Below, one piece after another: positions 1 through 7,023 of a stretch of 19,084 bases of DNA (position 1 is the first letter of the stretch; each line of letters begins with the position of its first letter). Origin of the DNA: Sandaracinaceae bacterium (GTDB lineage: Bacteria; Myxococcota_A; Polyangia; Polyangiales; Sandaracinaceae). Location of the stretch: positions 1 to 19,084 of the forward strand of contig JANWYL010000021.1 in the NCBI GenBank assembly GCA_025056955.1. The letters run 5' to 3'. The notes under the pieces were generated by a model. It worked only from the letters and a program-made list of their open reading frames with translations, was not told the origin of the DNA and made no database searches. The position numbers and the translations under genes were made by a program.

Positions 1-661
1 AACGGTGACGAAATCCCATCATGGCACCAATTCCAAAATCCAAAAGGTGAAAGTCGGCAATCACGCCTCCGTCGATTTGGGGAAGGCCTTCACCTGCAAT
101 GGTATTTTCATGGCCAATTGGGATGGTGCCGGAAACGAACAAAGCAACTCCCTCTCCCTCATGGCGATCCCTTTCGATGGTTGCATCTTCACCGAGAATT
201 CTCAATCGAAAAACAAGGCGGGGATCTCGAAGTGCCGTGCGCATGAGTGGGGGAGAGCCATCGATGGCTTGCACTTTACCTTCTTGCCATATGACGACTG
301 GGGCTTGGATAACGAGCGCAGCAATTCCTGCCAAGCCGATTTGTGACCAGAGGGTGGCGTTGAGGCGATCCGAGACCACTTCGATGGGTGGTGGGGTGAC
401 CACAAATGGTGTCCGTGCATAGCTCAATGCCAAGCCAACATTCCATCGTCCGGGCCCGGGGGTGCGGCTTCCAGGAAGGGTGATAAACCCGTCTCCGTCC
501 GGTGCAGGAGCATATCTTTCAATATCAAAATTGCGAGATTGGGCTTTCGTTTGCCCCATCTCGATGGGTAAAAAAACACTCAGAATGAAGGCCAAAGAAA
601 TGGGTGAAACCTTGTGCTTTGGTGGAGGTTCAAGCAATCGGATGGAAGGGAGCATGATCAT
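1..661 (-). CDS. OmpA-family outer-membrane protein, N-terminal part (cut by left edge)
   Basis: An open frame of 220 codons runs leftward out of the window, so the C-terminus is missing. The N-terminus has a hydrophobic stretch (about residues 19-33, ISLAFILSVF) that could be a signal peptide. It is followed by FDIERYAPAPDGDGFITLPG and a section resembling the N-terminal barrel domain of myxobacterial OmpA/thrombospondin-type-3 proteins: WNVGLALSYARTPFVV, a short strand-rich region, then a GGVIADFHLLDFGIGAMMGF stretch. Alternating hydrophobic/polar residues fit beta-strands. In that family the missing part usually carries calcium-binding repeats and an OmpA peptidoglycan-binding domain; this is not visible here. 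ATG codons at 661 and 655 are both possible starts; an in-frame stop at 704-706 rules out a longer protein. Neither start has a clear Shine-Dalgarno sequence. The frame is certain; the family call is by remembered resemblance. Confidence 0.72.
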   Translation of the reverse strand, partial: MIMLPSIRLLEPPPKHKVSPISLAFILSVFLPIEMGQTKAQSRNFDIERYAPAPDGDGFITLPGSRTPGPGRWNVGLALSYARTPFVVTPPPIEVVSDRLNATLWSQIGLAGIAALVIQAPVVIWQEGKVQAIDGSPPLMRTALRDPRLVFRLRILGEDATIERDRHEGEGVALFVSGTIPIGHENTIAGEGLPQIDGGVIADFHLLDFGIGAMMGFRHR

Positions 662-1240
662 CGTGCTTTCGGTTGTTGGGAGAAGTGCAGCTTTGGTTGG
701 ATTTCACCAAATTGCTTGAGCCGGAAGGGCAAATGAGGAATTGAGCGCCTCTCAGTGTGCCCGAAGATGGCTTTTGGGCCAAGCGCTCCTTTTTGCACCA
801 CTCGACCATGCTTTGGGGTTGCCTACCGCATGGGGCGCTTTGCAGCAACGCGATTTTGCTGAAAAAACGAAGGGGTTCAAAAGAGGGGGGCACCCAGGCA
901 AAGCGTTGGGATGGCGAATGAGGCCTTCATCAACTGCCATCGAATCAGTTGAAGCAGTGGTTGGGTAGAGAGGAAGCCCTTGGGCGATTTGCCTGGTCCT
1001 TGGAAATGCCAGGCGGGTTGAAAGGGTTTGAAATTGTGCGCTTTTATGCGTCCTGAAAATAACCTTGCTTGATGGCTTCGCCACAGCAGAATGGGCCCTT
1101 CAAAAAAGGGAGCACCCATTTTCCAACGCCCCTTTAACCCTTTTCGGGAACTGGGAGGGGCAATAAGGACGATTTGGTTCTTCTTTTGGAGCGCTCCTTT
1201 GGAAGCCCCATCCTTTTGGATTTGGTGATTTCTCCCAAAC
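662..1240. other. Gene-free stretch of about 580 bases
   Basis: Neither strand carries a convincing protein here. The open frames that cross it have no recognisable domain, no good ribosome binding site and a composition unlike the neighbours. The stretch must hold the promoter of the leftward OmpA-family gene and the 3' end of the leftward adenosyltransferase transcript. Visible small structures are a 10-base palindrome GGAGCGCTCC at 1188-1197, a CCCTT/AAGGG hairpin at about 1095-1110 and a TTGGT/ACCAA pair at 694-710. None has the T-run expected of an intrinsic terminator on the minus strand. I could not place a promoter with confidence. Confidence 0.6.
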
Positions 1241-1816
1241 TCAAGGCGTTTCGCTTTTGGTTTTTCGGCCTTTCCACGGGACGTCCTCGATGCCAAGGCG
1301 GTGGTTGGCAAGGCGAGCCAACACAAAGAGGAAGTCGCTCAATCGATTGAGGTAGCGGATGAGCACAGGGCGAACTTCAGCCACGTTGGCCAAAGCCACA
1401 AGGCGCCGCTCTGCGCGCCGACACACACAGCGCGCAAAGTGCAGTTCAGCCGCAAGCCGAGAGCCTCCAGGCAGAATGAAAAAGCGCTGGGGAGGGACTT
1501 CGGCTTGCACTTCGTCAATCGCTTTTTCAAGCTCAGCCACATCATCGTCGTCGATGAGGGGGATACCGAGCTCCTTACCTGTGGGGTTGGCGAGCTCCGC
1601 TCCAAAATCAAAGAGGCGGCTTTGGATGCGCTCAAGCCACATGTCAATCGGCGCAAGTGCGGCCTGATTCTGCAGATTGGTTCTGACCATTCCGATGACG
1701 CTATTGAGCTCATCGAGTTCGCCATAGGCTTCGACGCGCGGATCTGCCTTGCTCACGCGCCCGCCACCATAAAGCCCCGTTTCGCCTCGATCACCCGTGC
1801 GTGTATAGATTTTCAT
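1241..1816 (-). CDS. pduO: PduO-type ATP:cob(I)alamin adenosyltransferase
   Basis: Transfers the adenosyl group of ATP to cob(I)alamin, making coenzyme B12, in the cytoplasm. The 191-residue length is normal for the PduO family. The N-terminus has the ATP-binding signature TRTGDRGETGLYGGGRV (residues 5-21), followed by YGELDELNS (31-39). The later family motifs are CRRAERRLV (132-140) and YLNRLSDFLFVLAR (155-168). The open frame extends 24 codons upstream, but the family starts at MKIYTRTGD, and an AGGA lies 6 bases before this ATG (complement of 1823-1826). The gene stands alone on its strand, 25 bases from the start of the opposing lipoprotein gene. No B12 synthesis gene or B12-dependent enzyme is nearby, so its client enzyme cannot be told from this window. 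It is not the CobA/BtuR type. Confidence 0.95.
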   Translation of the reverse strand: MKIYTRTGDRGETGLYGGGRVSKADPRVEAYGELDELNSVIGMVRTNLQNQAALAPIDMWLERIQSRLFDFGAELANPTGKELGIPLIDDDDVAELEKAIDEVQAEVPPQRFFILPGGSRLAAELHFARCVCRRAERRLVALANVAEVRPVLIRYLNRLSDFLFVLARLANHRLGIEDVPWKGRKTKSETP

Positions 1817-1840
1817 GAGCGTTCCTGCGGAAGGTGATTG
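1817..1840. promoter_or_regulatory. Back-to-back ribosome binding sites between divergent starts
   Basis: These 24 bases separate the ATG of the adenosyltransferase (minus) from that of the lipoprotein (plus). They contain AGGA for the minus gene (complement of 1823-1826, 6-base spacer) and GGAAGG for the plus gene (1829-1834, 6-base spacer). There is no room for a promoter in either direction, so each promoter should lie inside the neighbouring coding sequence. Confidence 0.6.
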
Positions 1841-2656
1841 ATGCAGAGCCATATCGCACAATCGATGAGATGGTGCAAGCTTCGGCAAAAACCTGCATCC
1901 TTGCGTTGGTTAGGGATTGCGGTGGTTTGGGGTGCACTTGGGTGCGCTGAAGAGAAGGCTCCACCCGACGAGGCATTGGAATACACCTTGATTACCTTTC
2001 ATGCCGAAAGCACACCCGAGGGTGCAAAGGTGATTTGGAGGGGGCGCGAGCTTGGAAAAACTCCGCTTTCAACCGAATTGCCGATTCCAAGATTTACCAG
2101 TACACCCCCATTTTTCTCCTTTGCTTTTGAGTTGGATGGATATGAGAGAGAGAACATCACCGCTTCACCACTTAGTGGTGTGATTTCATTGAGCGTCCAC
2201 CTCCGCAAAGCGCAGGGAGAGGGTATAGAGGATATGGCGAGAGGAGATGGTGGTGCGAGTCCAGGAGATGGGCCTGAAAGTCAACAAAGGGATGAGGTTG
2301 AGCAGGAAGGGTATTACGTTGAGGTGCATGGGAGGGGATGCCGAATACGCGACCTAAGGGAGCAGGAGGTCAGAGTCAAGGTCAAGCGGGAGTGCGTCAT
2401 CACCAAAATGGGTGTGATGCTCATGGGAAGGCATGCGTTTTTTCCAGACCTGGTGATCACCTTGGTTGATCCAGGAGGAAAAACTTATGAGCTCCACAGG
2501 CATTCGAGGGCAAACCCATTCCGGCACCATGTGATTGATGGAGCAAAAGGTGCAAAGGCCATTGGGGTGTGGAAGCTGATTGTTTCGGACGAAAACGAAG
2601 GGGACGATGGGGTGCTTGATGGGTGGAGGCTTGAGTTGTGGTGCAGAGCACCCTAG
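1841..2656 (+). CDS. Lipoprotein with PEGA domain and P-domain-like C-terminus
   Basis: A 271-residue predicted lipoprotein. The basic N-terminus and hydrophobic core (residues 22-34) end in GALGC, with Cys35 as the likely lipid-modified residue; alanine at -3 is a weak but tolerated lipobox. Residues about 50-124 form a PEGA domain (STPEGAKVIWRGRELGKTPL, then FELDGYERE), a surface domain often found in bacterial envelope proteins. Residues about 125-157 are an acidic, Gly/Pro-rich linker. Residues about 165-269 resemble the proprotein-convertase P domain: HAFFPDLVITLVDPGGKTYEL, IGVWKLIVSDENEGDDGVLD and the closing GWRLELWC. No protease domain is present. A TTG at 1838 could also start it, but ATG 1841 has GGAAGG six bases upstream. 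The stop codon overlaps that of the convergent decarboxylase gene. Location is probably outer membrane; function unknown. Confidence 0.8.
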   Translation: MQSHIAQSMRWCKLRQKPASLRWLGIAVVWGALGCAEEKAPPDEALEYTLITFHAESTPEGAKVIWRGRELGKTPLSTELPIPRFTSTPPFFSFAFELDGYERENITASPLSGVISLSVHLRKAQGEGIEDMARGDGGASPGDGPESQQRDEVEQEGYYVEVHGRGCRIRDLREQEVRVKVKRECVITKMGVMLMGRHAFFPDLVITLVDPGGKTYELHRHSRANPFRHHVIDGAKGAKAIGVWKLIVSDENEGDDGVLDGWRLELWCRAP

Positions 2657-3639
2657 CTTGGTGATTCGATAAGGCTTGCCGCTGGGCCTGGTTGGGTGAT
2701 AAGCACCCTGAGCACACCCTTTGTGTTGCTGAGGCGTTGGGCAATGGCCTCGGCATGTTCTGGCAAGCAAATCGCCTTGACCTGAGGGCCAGCATCCATG
2801 GTTGCAAAAACGGGGATTCCTTCTTTCTCGCGCATCGAACGGATGGTGTGGAGGGCCTCGACAGAAGCAGGCTCGAGGTAAAAAATCGATGGCTCAGCTG
2901 CCCAAGCGGCGGCATGCATCGCTTGAAAGCTTGCTTCACTGGCATGGCCAAGGGCTTCGATATCGCGCTTGGCAATGGCTTCGCGGATCCGTTGTGCGAG
3001 TTTGGGAGCGTGTTCGAGCCAGGCGGCATAGTAGGGAGAAGATGCACGCGTCTGTTCCATGGCAGGGCGTGAGCCCATTTTTTTGGGTTGTTCGCAGACG
3101 ATTGCCACAACAAGGCGGAGTTCCCAGTGCTCTGGAGGATAAAGAGGGCGGGCGGCAAGGGAATCATCGCCCGGGAGGCCTTGAGGGAGTTCGACGTAGC
3201 CGCCAAAGAGAGAGCGGGCAGCCGAGGCGCTTCCTCTGCGCGCAAGGCGTGAGCTTTCGACGGGGTCAAAAGGGAGCCCATAGGCTGCGCGTGCTGCGAC
3301 GCTCAACGCAGCAAAGCCCGAGGCACTTGAGGCGAGGCCGCTGGCTTTGGGAAAGTTGTTGCGGCTAAGCACTTTTGCAAAGCACCGGCTCTGGGCACAA
3401 GCCCGCACTGCATCGAGGAGTTCCACTGCCCGCTTGCTTTCTGGAGGAGAAAGCAATTCGCCGTCGATTGTGATTTCGTCGCACTCAAGTGCAGGGTTGA
3501 GCTCAACAGTGGTGACGGTCTCAAGGCCACGCAAGGTCAAGGAGATGCTCGGCACAGCAGGAATGTTGAGCCAGGGATCCGCTTTTCCCCAATACTTGGC
3601 AAAGGCGATGTTCGCACAGGCCACGGCCGTTGCGCGCAT
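2653..3639 (-). CDS. mvaD: Diphosphomevalonate decarboxylase
   Basis: GHMP-family enzyme that uses ATP to decarboxylate mevalonate diphosphate to isopentenyl diphosphate, the last step of the mevalonate pathway. The 328 residues include the family motifs ANIAFAKYWGK (9-19), the nucleotide loop ASGLASSASGFAAL (99-112), GSASAARSLFGGYVE (136-150) and TMDAGPQVK (280-288), where Asp282 is the expected catalytic residue. The last motif usually reads DAGPN, so Gln in place of Asn is a small departure. ATG 3639 is preceded by AGGAAGG (complement of 3649-3655, 9-base spacer), which overlaps the stop codon of mevalonate kinase only 14 bases upstream. The two genes are therefore probably co-transcribed and coupled. 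A phosphomevalonate decarboxylase cannot be fully excluded from sequence alone. Confidence 0.93.
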   Translation of the reverse strand: MRATAVACANIAFAKYWGKADPWLNIPAVPSISLTLRGLETVTTVELNPALECDEITIDGELLSPPESKRAVELLDAVRACAQSRCFAKVLSRNNFPKASGLASSASGFAALSVAARAAYGLPFDPVESSRLARRGSASAARSLFGGYVELPQGLPGDDSLAARPLYPPEHWELRLVVAIVCEQPKKMGSRPAMEQTRASSPYYAAWLEHAPKLAQRIREAIAKRDIEALGHASEASFQAMHAAAWAAEPSIFYLEPASVEALHTIRSMREKEGIPVFATMDAGPQVKAICLPEHAEAIAQRLSNTKGVLRVLITQPGPAASLIESPS

Positions 3640-3653
3640 GATGGCTTCCCTTC

Positions 3654-4619
3654 CTATTCCTTTGGTTCAATCAGGCAAGGGTTTGGCGGAGGCGGCACTT
3701 CTGCCACATAGGACCAAAAGCCGAGTTGTTCAAAGTGGGCCACCAGCGCATTGCCTGCTTCGCGATCGCTAACAAGCGCAATCACGCAGCCTCCCCCCCC
3801 ACTTCCTGTGAGCTTCGCCCCCAAGGCCCCTTTGCGCTTGGATTCTTCGCAGATCGCATCGAGGCGAGGCGTTGAAAGACCCCAAGCAGAAAGCAGGGTG
3901 TGAAAGCGGCTGAGGATCAAGCCGAGGGTGTGGAGATCGCCAGCTTCAAGTGCTCGAAGCCCATGGGCCGTGGCTTCTCGCATTTCGAGCAAGGCCTTTT
4001 CAAAGGCACTTGGGTTTTCAGCCCGACGAGAGGCCACGGCTTCAACCATGGCCTTGGTCGAGGCCGAAGTGCCGCTATGAATCAAAACAAAGCAGAGGGG
4101 GAGGGGGGGCGCAAGGGGAGAGACCCTCGCGAGCTCTTCCTTGCGCTCAAAATGAATGAGGCCGCCCCAAAGGGAGGCGGCGATGTCAACGCCCGAGGGG
4201 TTGCCGTGAAAGAGCCTTTCCCATGCGAGCACAATGCTTTGGGCTTCCTCAAGGCTGCGAGCAATACCGTCCCTTTGGTCCAGGGCGTTGAGGATGGCCA
4301 CCCCCAAGGCAGCGGAAGTGCCAAGGCCCGCACCCTCAGGAAGATGGAGCCTGGCCGTGAGGCCAAGGGTCGAAGGATGAACTGGAGAGCGTTTTCTTAG
4401 GAGGTCATGGGTGTTCCGGCGCTCGAGCAAGGCCAATAGCGCTTCCTGCAAAAGGCTTCCCGCTTCTTCGCGCCGCCCCCACATGTTTTCGAGAAAAAAG
4501 CGATCTCCCCCAACCTGAACTTCTGCGCCACGCTCCAGGGCCATGGCCACAGCTGGTAGCCCATAGAGCACGGCATGCTCGCCAAAGAGGATGGCTTTTC
4601 CGCGGCCTGTGCCCTTCAT
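3654..4619 (-). CDS. mvk: Mevalonate kinase
   Basis: GHMP kinase that phosphorylates mevalonate with ATP in the cytoplasmic mevalonate pathway. The 321-residue protein has GKAILFGEHAVLYG (7-20), the glycine-rich ATP loop LPEGAGLGTSAALG (93-106), NPSGVDIAAS (140-149) with the expected catalytic Asp145, and the C-terminal KLTGSGGGGCVIAL (269-282). HAVLYG and the SGVD motif favour mevalonate kinase over phosphomevalonate kinase or homoserine kinase. The frame is open 20 codons further upstream, but those would overlap the preceding gene and lack family similarity; MKGTGRGKAILFGE is the natural N-terminus. No clear Shine-Dalgarno sequence is present; translation may depend on the upstream gene, whose stop lies 10 bases away. 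No HMG-CoA reductase, phosphomevalonate kinase or IPP isomerase is found in the window. Confidence 0.93.
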   Translation of the reverse strand: MKGTGRGKAILFGEHAVLYGLPAVAMALERGAEVQVGGDRFFLENMWGRREEAGSLLQEALLALLERRNTHDLLRKRSPVHPSTLGLTARLHLPEGAGLGTSAALGVAILNALDQRDGIARSLEEAQSIVLAWERLFHGNPSGVDIAASLWGGLIHFERKEELARVSPLAPPLPLCFVLIHSGTSASTKAMVEAVASRRAENPSAFEKALLEMREATAHGLRALEAGDLHTLGLILSRFHTLLSAWGLSTPRLDAICEESKRKGALGAKLTGSGGGGCVIALVSDREAGNALVAHFEQLGFWSYVAEVPPPPNPCLIEPKE

Positions 4620-4629
4620 CAGAAAAGAA

Positions 4630-6336
4630 CTAGCCCAAAAAAGAGCGCTTTGCCACGCGGAAGAAGGCCAAAAGGGCAATTAAAAAGCCCAGGAGCGAGG
4701 GGAGAGGCTTGCGACCTCTCATGAGCTGACATTCGCATCCAGTGGCGCTTTGGCGGCCAAGGTTTTGCCTGCGTGAACCAGCATCGATCCCGGTATCTGC
4801 GCCTAGGCTTGCCGCATCGGGCCATTCCACGTGGGCGTCAGGGTGAATTGGGGTCTGGGTGGGATCAAAGACGCACTGGCCCATTCGGCAAATTTCACCT
4901 TCTGGACACCTTGCTCCCTCGCAGTTGTCGACACATCGGCCACCTTCGCAGTGGGTGCCGGGGGGGCATTCGACACGCTCGCAAGCGGCCTCGATGCAAC
5001 GCCCGCTGGAGGAGCAAACTTGCCCTGCGGGACAACTCATCTGTGTGCACGCTATGGTGCAACGACCTTCCACACACACCGAGCACCCCTCATCACAGCG
5101 CACGTTGTTGCATGGATCGAAGCAGCGACCCAAGCGGCAAGTTTGACCGTACGGGCAGATCACACCCTCGCACGCATCGACACAACGACCACCACGACAA
5201 CGTTGATTTCCTTCGCAGCGCACCTTGAGACATGCATTTTCAACGCATTCAACACCGTCTCGGCAGGTGTACCCCTCAGGACACCCTCCTTCGAGGCAGT
5301 AGCCAACGCACATGCCCCTCACGCAACCTTCACCCACGGGGCAGAGGGGTTGACCGTCCGATTCGTCGACATTTCCATCGCAGTCGTTGTCAAGGTTATC
5401 GCAGCGCTCAGGTTGGGGTTCAAACTGCGGTACACACTCGCGCCCCATGCCGACACATTGGGTGACACCCTGTGCACAAAGGCCAACCCTCCCAGGTATG
5501 GTGCATGGTGCCCCAGCGTCTGGGCAGATGACCCGCCCGTTGCGTATCTGAAAGCGCCACGTTCCTGGGATGCCCACATTTGACATCGTGCACAGGCGCC
5601 GTGCGATCCCATCCATGCGCGAGCCCTCGATCATCACATAATCCCGGCGGTTTCCAGCATCGAAGCCAGCTTGGGCTTGGGTACCGCCAAAACCGCCCTT
5701 TCCCCCGCTCGCATCGCCTGTTTCCCACTCGCACCGGGTATAGCGAAATTCGACGTCAAAATCGCCAGGCGCATAGCACCCAGAGGGTCTCGAAAGGATG
5801 AGTTGGAAGGTCATCCGCTTGTCCCAATTGCAGCGGAAATATCCCACCCGATCCCAAGTGAAGACTGCGAGGCCATCGCGCAGATGCCACCAAATCCCGT
5901 TTTCTGGGGGGCGATCACAAGGAGGGCCCATCACTGCTTCGCCATCGCCCGGTCCCTCGCATGAACGGAACCCAAAAAGTCCTCTCATCTCCCTTCGCGT
6001 GTCCACGTCTGCCCAAAAGGGAGCGATCATTGGCCTGTTGGCCACAGGGAATGGATCTGGCGTATAGGTTGGAAGAGGCCCTGCAAAGGTGATGTTTCCG
6101 TTTGTGTTTACGAAAAGCTGGCGGTGCACCGTTCCAAAAAAGTTCAATCCTTCTGGGAAGGCACGCGCCACGTCAATCGCAAGGCTTGAACCGTCATCGT
6201 TTTGACCCAGGCATTCATTTCCAAAGCCCAGAGGTCCACCAAGACCAGTAAGGAGGCGCGTTTGCGCTTTGGTGAGTGAGGGCAAACAAAGGAAAATTGA
6301 CGCAAGCCCAATAACGTGAATGCCTTTTTTCCGCAT
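4630..6336 (-). CDS. Secreted NIDO / MopE-motif / Cys-rich repeat protein with MYXO-CTERM-like tag
   Basis: A 568-residue exported protein. Residues 1-25 are a signal peptide (MRKKGIHVIGLASIFLCLPS, then LTKAQ). Residues about 55-270 match a nidogen (NIDO) extracellular domain: LFVNTNGNITFAGP, MIAPFWADVDTR, FTWDRVGYF, GFDAGNRRDYVMI. A MopE-type metal-binding motif CDNLDNDCDGNVDE follows at 312-325. Residues about 332-488 are a run of short Cys-rich units such as CEGVICPYGQTCRLGRC, probably disulfide-bonded. A Pro/Asp-rich linker (about 490-520) leads to GCEC (533-536), a hydrophobic segment (546-559) and RVAKR, the layout of a MYXO-CTERM sorting tag. The frame is open 26 codons upstream, but MRKK starts the signal peptide. 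Expected at the cell surface; it may bind other proteins or carbohydrate. Mevalonate kinase starts 10 bases after its stop. Confidence 0.85.
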   Translation of the reverse strand: MRKKGIHVIGLASIFLCLPSLTKAQTRLLTGLGGPLGFGNECLGQNDDGSSLAIDVARAFPEGLNFFGTVHRQLFVNTNGNITFAGPLPTYTPDPFPVANRPMIAPFWADVDTRREMRGLFGFRSCEGPGDGEAVMGPPCDRPPENGIWWHLRDGLAVFTWDRVGYFRCNWDKRMTFQLILSRPSGCYAPGDFDVEFRYTRCEWETGDASGGKGGFGGTQAQAGFDAGNRRDYVMIEGSRMDGIARRLCTMSNVGIPGTWRFQIRNGRVICPDAGAPCTIPGRVGLCAQGVTQCVGMGRECVPQFEPQPERCDNLDNDCDGNVDESDGQPLCPVGEGCVRGMCVGYCLEGGCPEGYTCRDGVECVENACLKVRCEGNQRCRGGRCVDACEGVICPYGQTCRLGRCFDPCNNVRCDEGCSVCVEGRCTIACTQMSCPAGQVCSSSGRCIEAACERVECPPGTHCEGGRCVDNCEGARCPEGEICRMGQCVFDPTQTPIHPDAHVEWPDAASLGADTGIDAGSRRQNLGRQSATGCECQLMRGRKPLPSLLGFLIALLAFFRVAKRSFLG

Positions 6337-6436
6337 ATTACAGACCAGCCTTTCAACTATCTCACGTCTCAAGGGGTTAGGGAAGGGCAGCGTGGAGGCC
6401 CTTTTCCAAGGCACGGGTACCGCCTAGGCTTGGGGC

Positions 6437-6913
6437 ATGGAACCCAAAGTGAGCCCGCAAGAAGCTTACGCGCTCGCCCAAGAAGGGCATCCCCTGGTTG
6501 ATGTGCGGAGTGTGGCCGAATACGAGGCTGGCCATCCTCCTGGGGCCTGGAATATCCCATGGATACACATGGATCGCGGCGAGTCCGAGGTGAACTCCCG
6601 GTTTTTTGAGCTTTTTGAGCACTGCTTCCCAGACCGCAGGGCCAAAATCATCCTCTTTTGCCAAAGCGGGAGGCGCTCCCATGAGGCGGCCATGGCTTTG
6701 CGGGCGCGCGGCTACGAGGCGCTTTTTGAAATGCCTGCAGGCTGGGGCGGAAGGCGCGATGCTTTTGGGCGCTTGATCGAACGCGGGTGGGAAGCAGAAG
6801 GCCTGCCCATTGAGCGCGGCCCAAGCGAACGAGGCTGGAGTAAGATCCTTTTTCGCAAAGACCATGGCCTTGCGGCTGAAGAGGCAGATAAAGAGGCCGA
6901 AAAAAGGCATTGA
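6437..6913 (+). CDS. Rhodanese-domain protein
   Basis: A 158-residue soluble protein with one rhodanese domain in residues about 1-125. Visible landmarks are LVDVRSVAEYEAGHPPGAWNIP (in two parts, 20-41), IILFCQSGRRSHEAA (71-85) with Cys75 as the persulfide-forming active-site residue, and AGWGGRRDAFG...GWEAEGLPIE (101-126), a tail shared by many proteobacterial single-domain rhodaneses. The active loop CQSGRRS is complete, so sulfur-transfer activity is plausible; the acceptor is unknown. The extra C-terminal stretch (about 127-158) is charged and has no known domain. ATG 6437 has only a GGGG at 6432-6435 in front, a poor ribosome binding site. The gene is divergent from the NIDO gene (100 bases between starts) and lies 37 bases before a tRNA gene. 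Confidence 0.88.
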   Translation: MEPKVSPQEAYALAQEGHPLVDVRSVAEYEAGHPPGAWNIPWIHMDRGESEVNSRFFELFEHCFPDRRAKIILFCQSGRRSHEAAMALRARGYEALFEMPAGWGGRRDAFGRLIERGWEAEGLPIERGPSERGWSKILFRKDHGLAAEEADKEAEKRH

Positions 6914-6937
6914 CCTTTCCACAGGCCATGCTAAGAG
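6910..6937 (+). promoter_or_regulatory. Possible promoter of tRNA-Ala
   Basis: TTGACC (6910-6915) matches five of six bases of the sigma-70 -35 consensus and overlaps the stop codon of the rhodanese gene. After 16 bases comes TAAGAG (6932-6937), preceded by TG one base upstream, giving an extended -10 form (TGCTAAGAG). The -10 itself matches weakly. A start near 6944 would leave a leader of about 7 bases before the tRNA. Confidence 0.4.
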
Positions 6938-6950
6938 AAACACACCTTGC

Positions 6951-7023
6951 GGGGTCGTAGCTCAGATGGGAGAGCGCCTCGATGGCATCGAGGAGGTCAG
7001 GGGTTCGATTCCCCTCGGCTCCA
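6951..7023 (+). tRNA. tRNA-Ala (anticodon GGC)
   Basis: A complete 73-base cloverleaf. Acceptor arms GGGGTCG (6951-6957) and CGGCTCC (7016-7022) pair with two G-U wobbles. The D stem is GCTC/GAGC, the anticodon stem CCTCG/CGAGG encloses the loop ATGGCAT with anticodon GGC, and the T arm is AGGGG-TTCGATT-CCCCT. The discriminator base is A. The next three bases are CTA, so the CCA end is not encoded and must be added by nucleotidyltransferase. The CTA is the reverse complement of the stop codon of the opposing gene, so tRNA and protein gene abut without a spare base. It reads GCC/GCU alanine codons. Confidence 0.97.

Noticed and set aside
1095..1110. CCCTT/AAGGG hairpin as a terminator of the adenosyltransferase gene
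   Set aside because: Stem of only five pairs, no T-run on the minus strand, and about 130 bases past the stop codon.
877..1326. A 149-codon minus-strand frame crossing the gene-free stretch
   Set aside because: It runs into the adenosyltransferase gene in another frame, has no ribosome binding site and does not look like a folded protein.
2457..3281. A 274-codon minus-strand frame overlapping the decarboxylase and lipoprotein genes
   Set aside because: Rich in Ser, Pro, Leu and His with no domain; it is a shifted frame of the well-supported mvaD gene.
4800..4811. CGCCTAGGCTTG occurs here and again at 6421-6432
   Set aside because: A 12-base match is expected by chance several times in 19 kb and the sites have different contexts.
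4831..5583. A 250-codon open frame on the plus strand, rich in Ala and Thr, with a run of seven Thr
   Set aside because: It is antisense to the Cys-rich repeats of the secreted protein; reversed Cys codons (TGC/TGT) read as Ala and Thr codons, which explains both its composition and its lack of stops.
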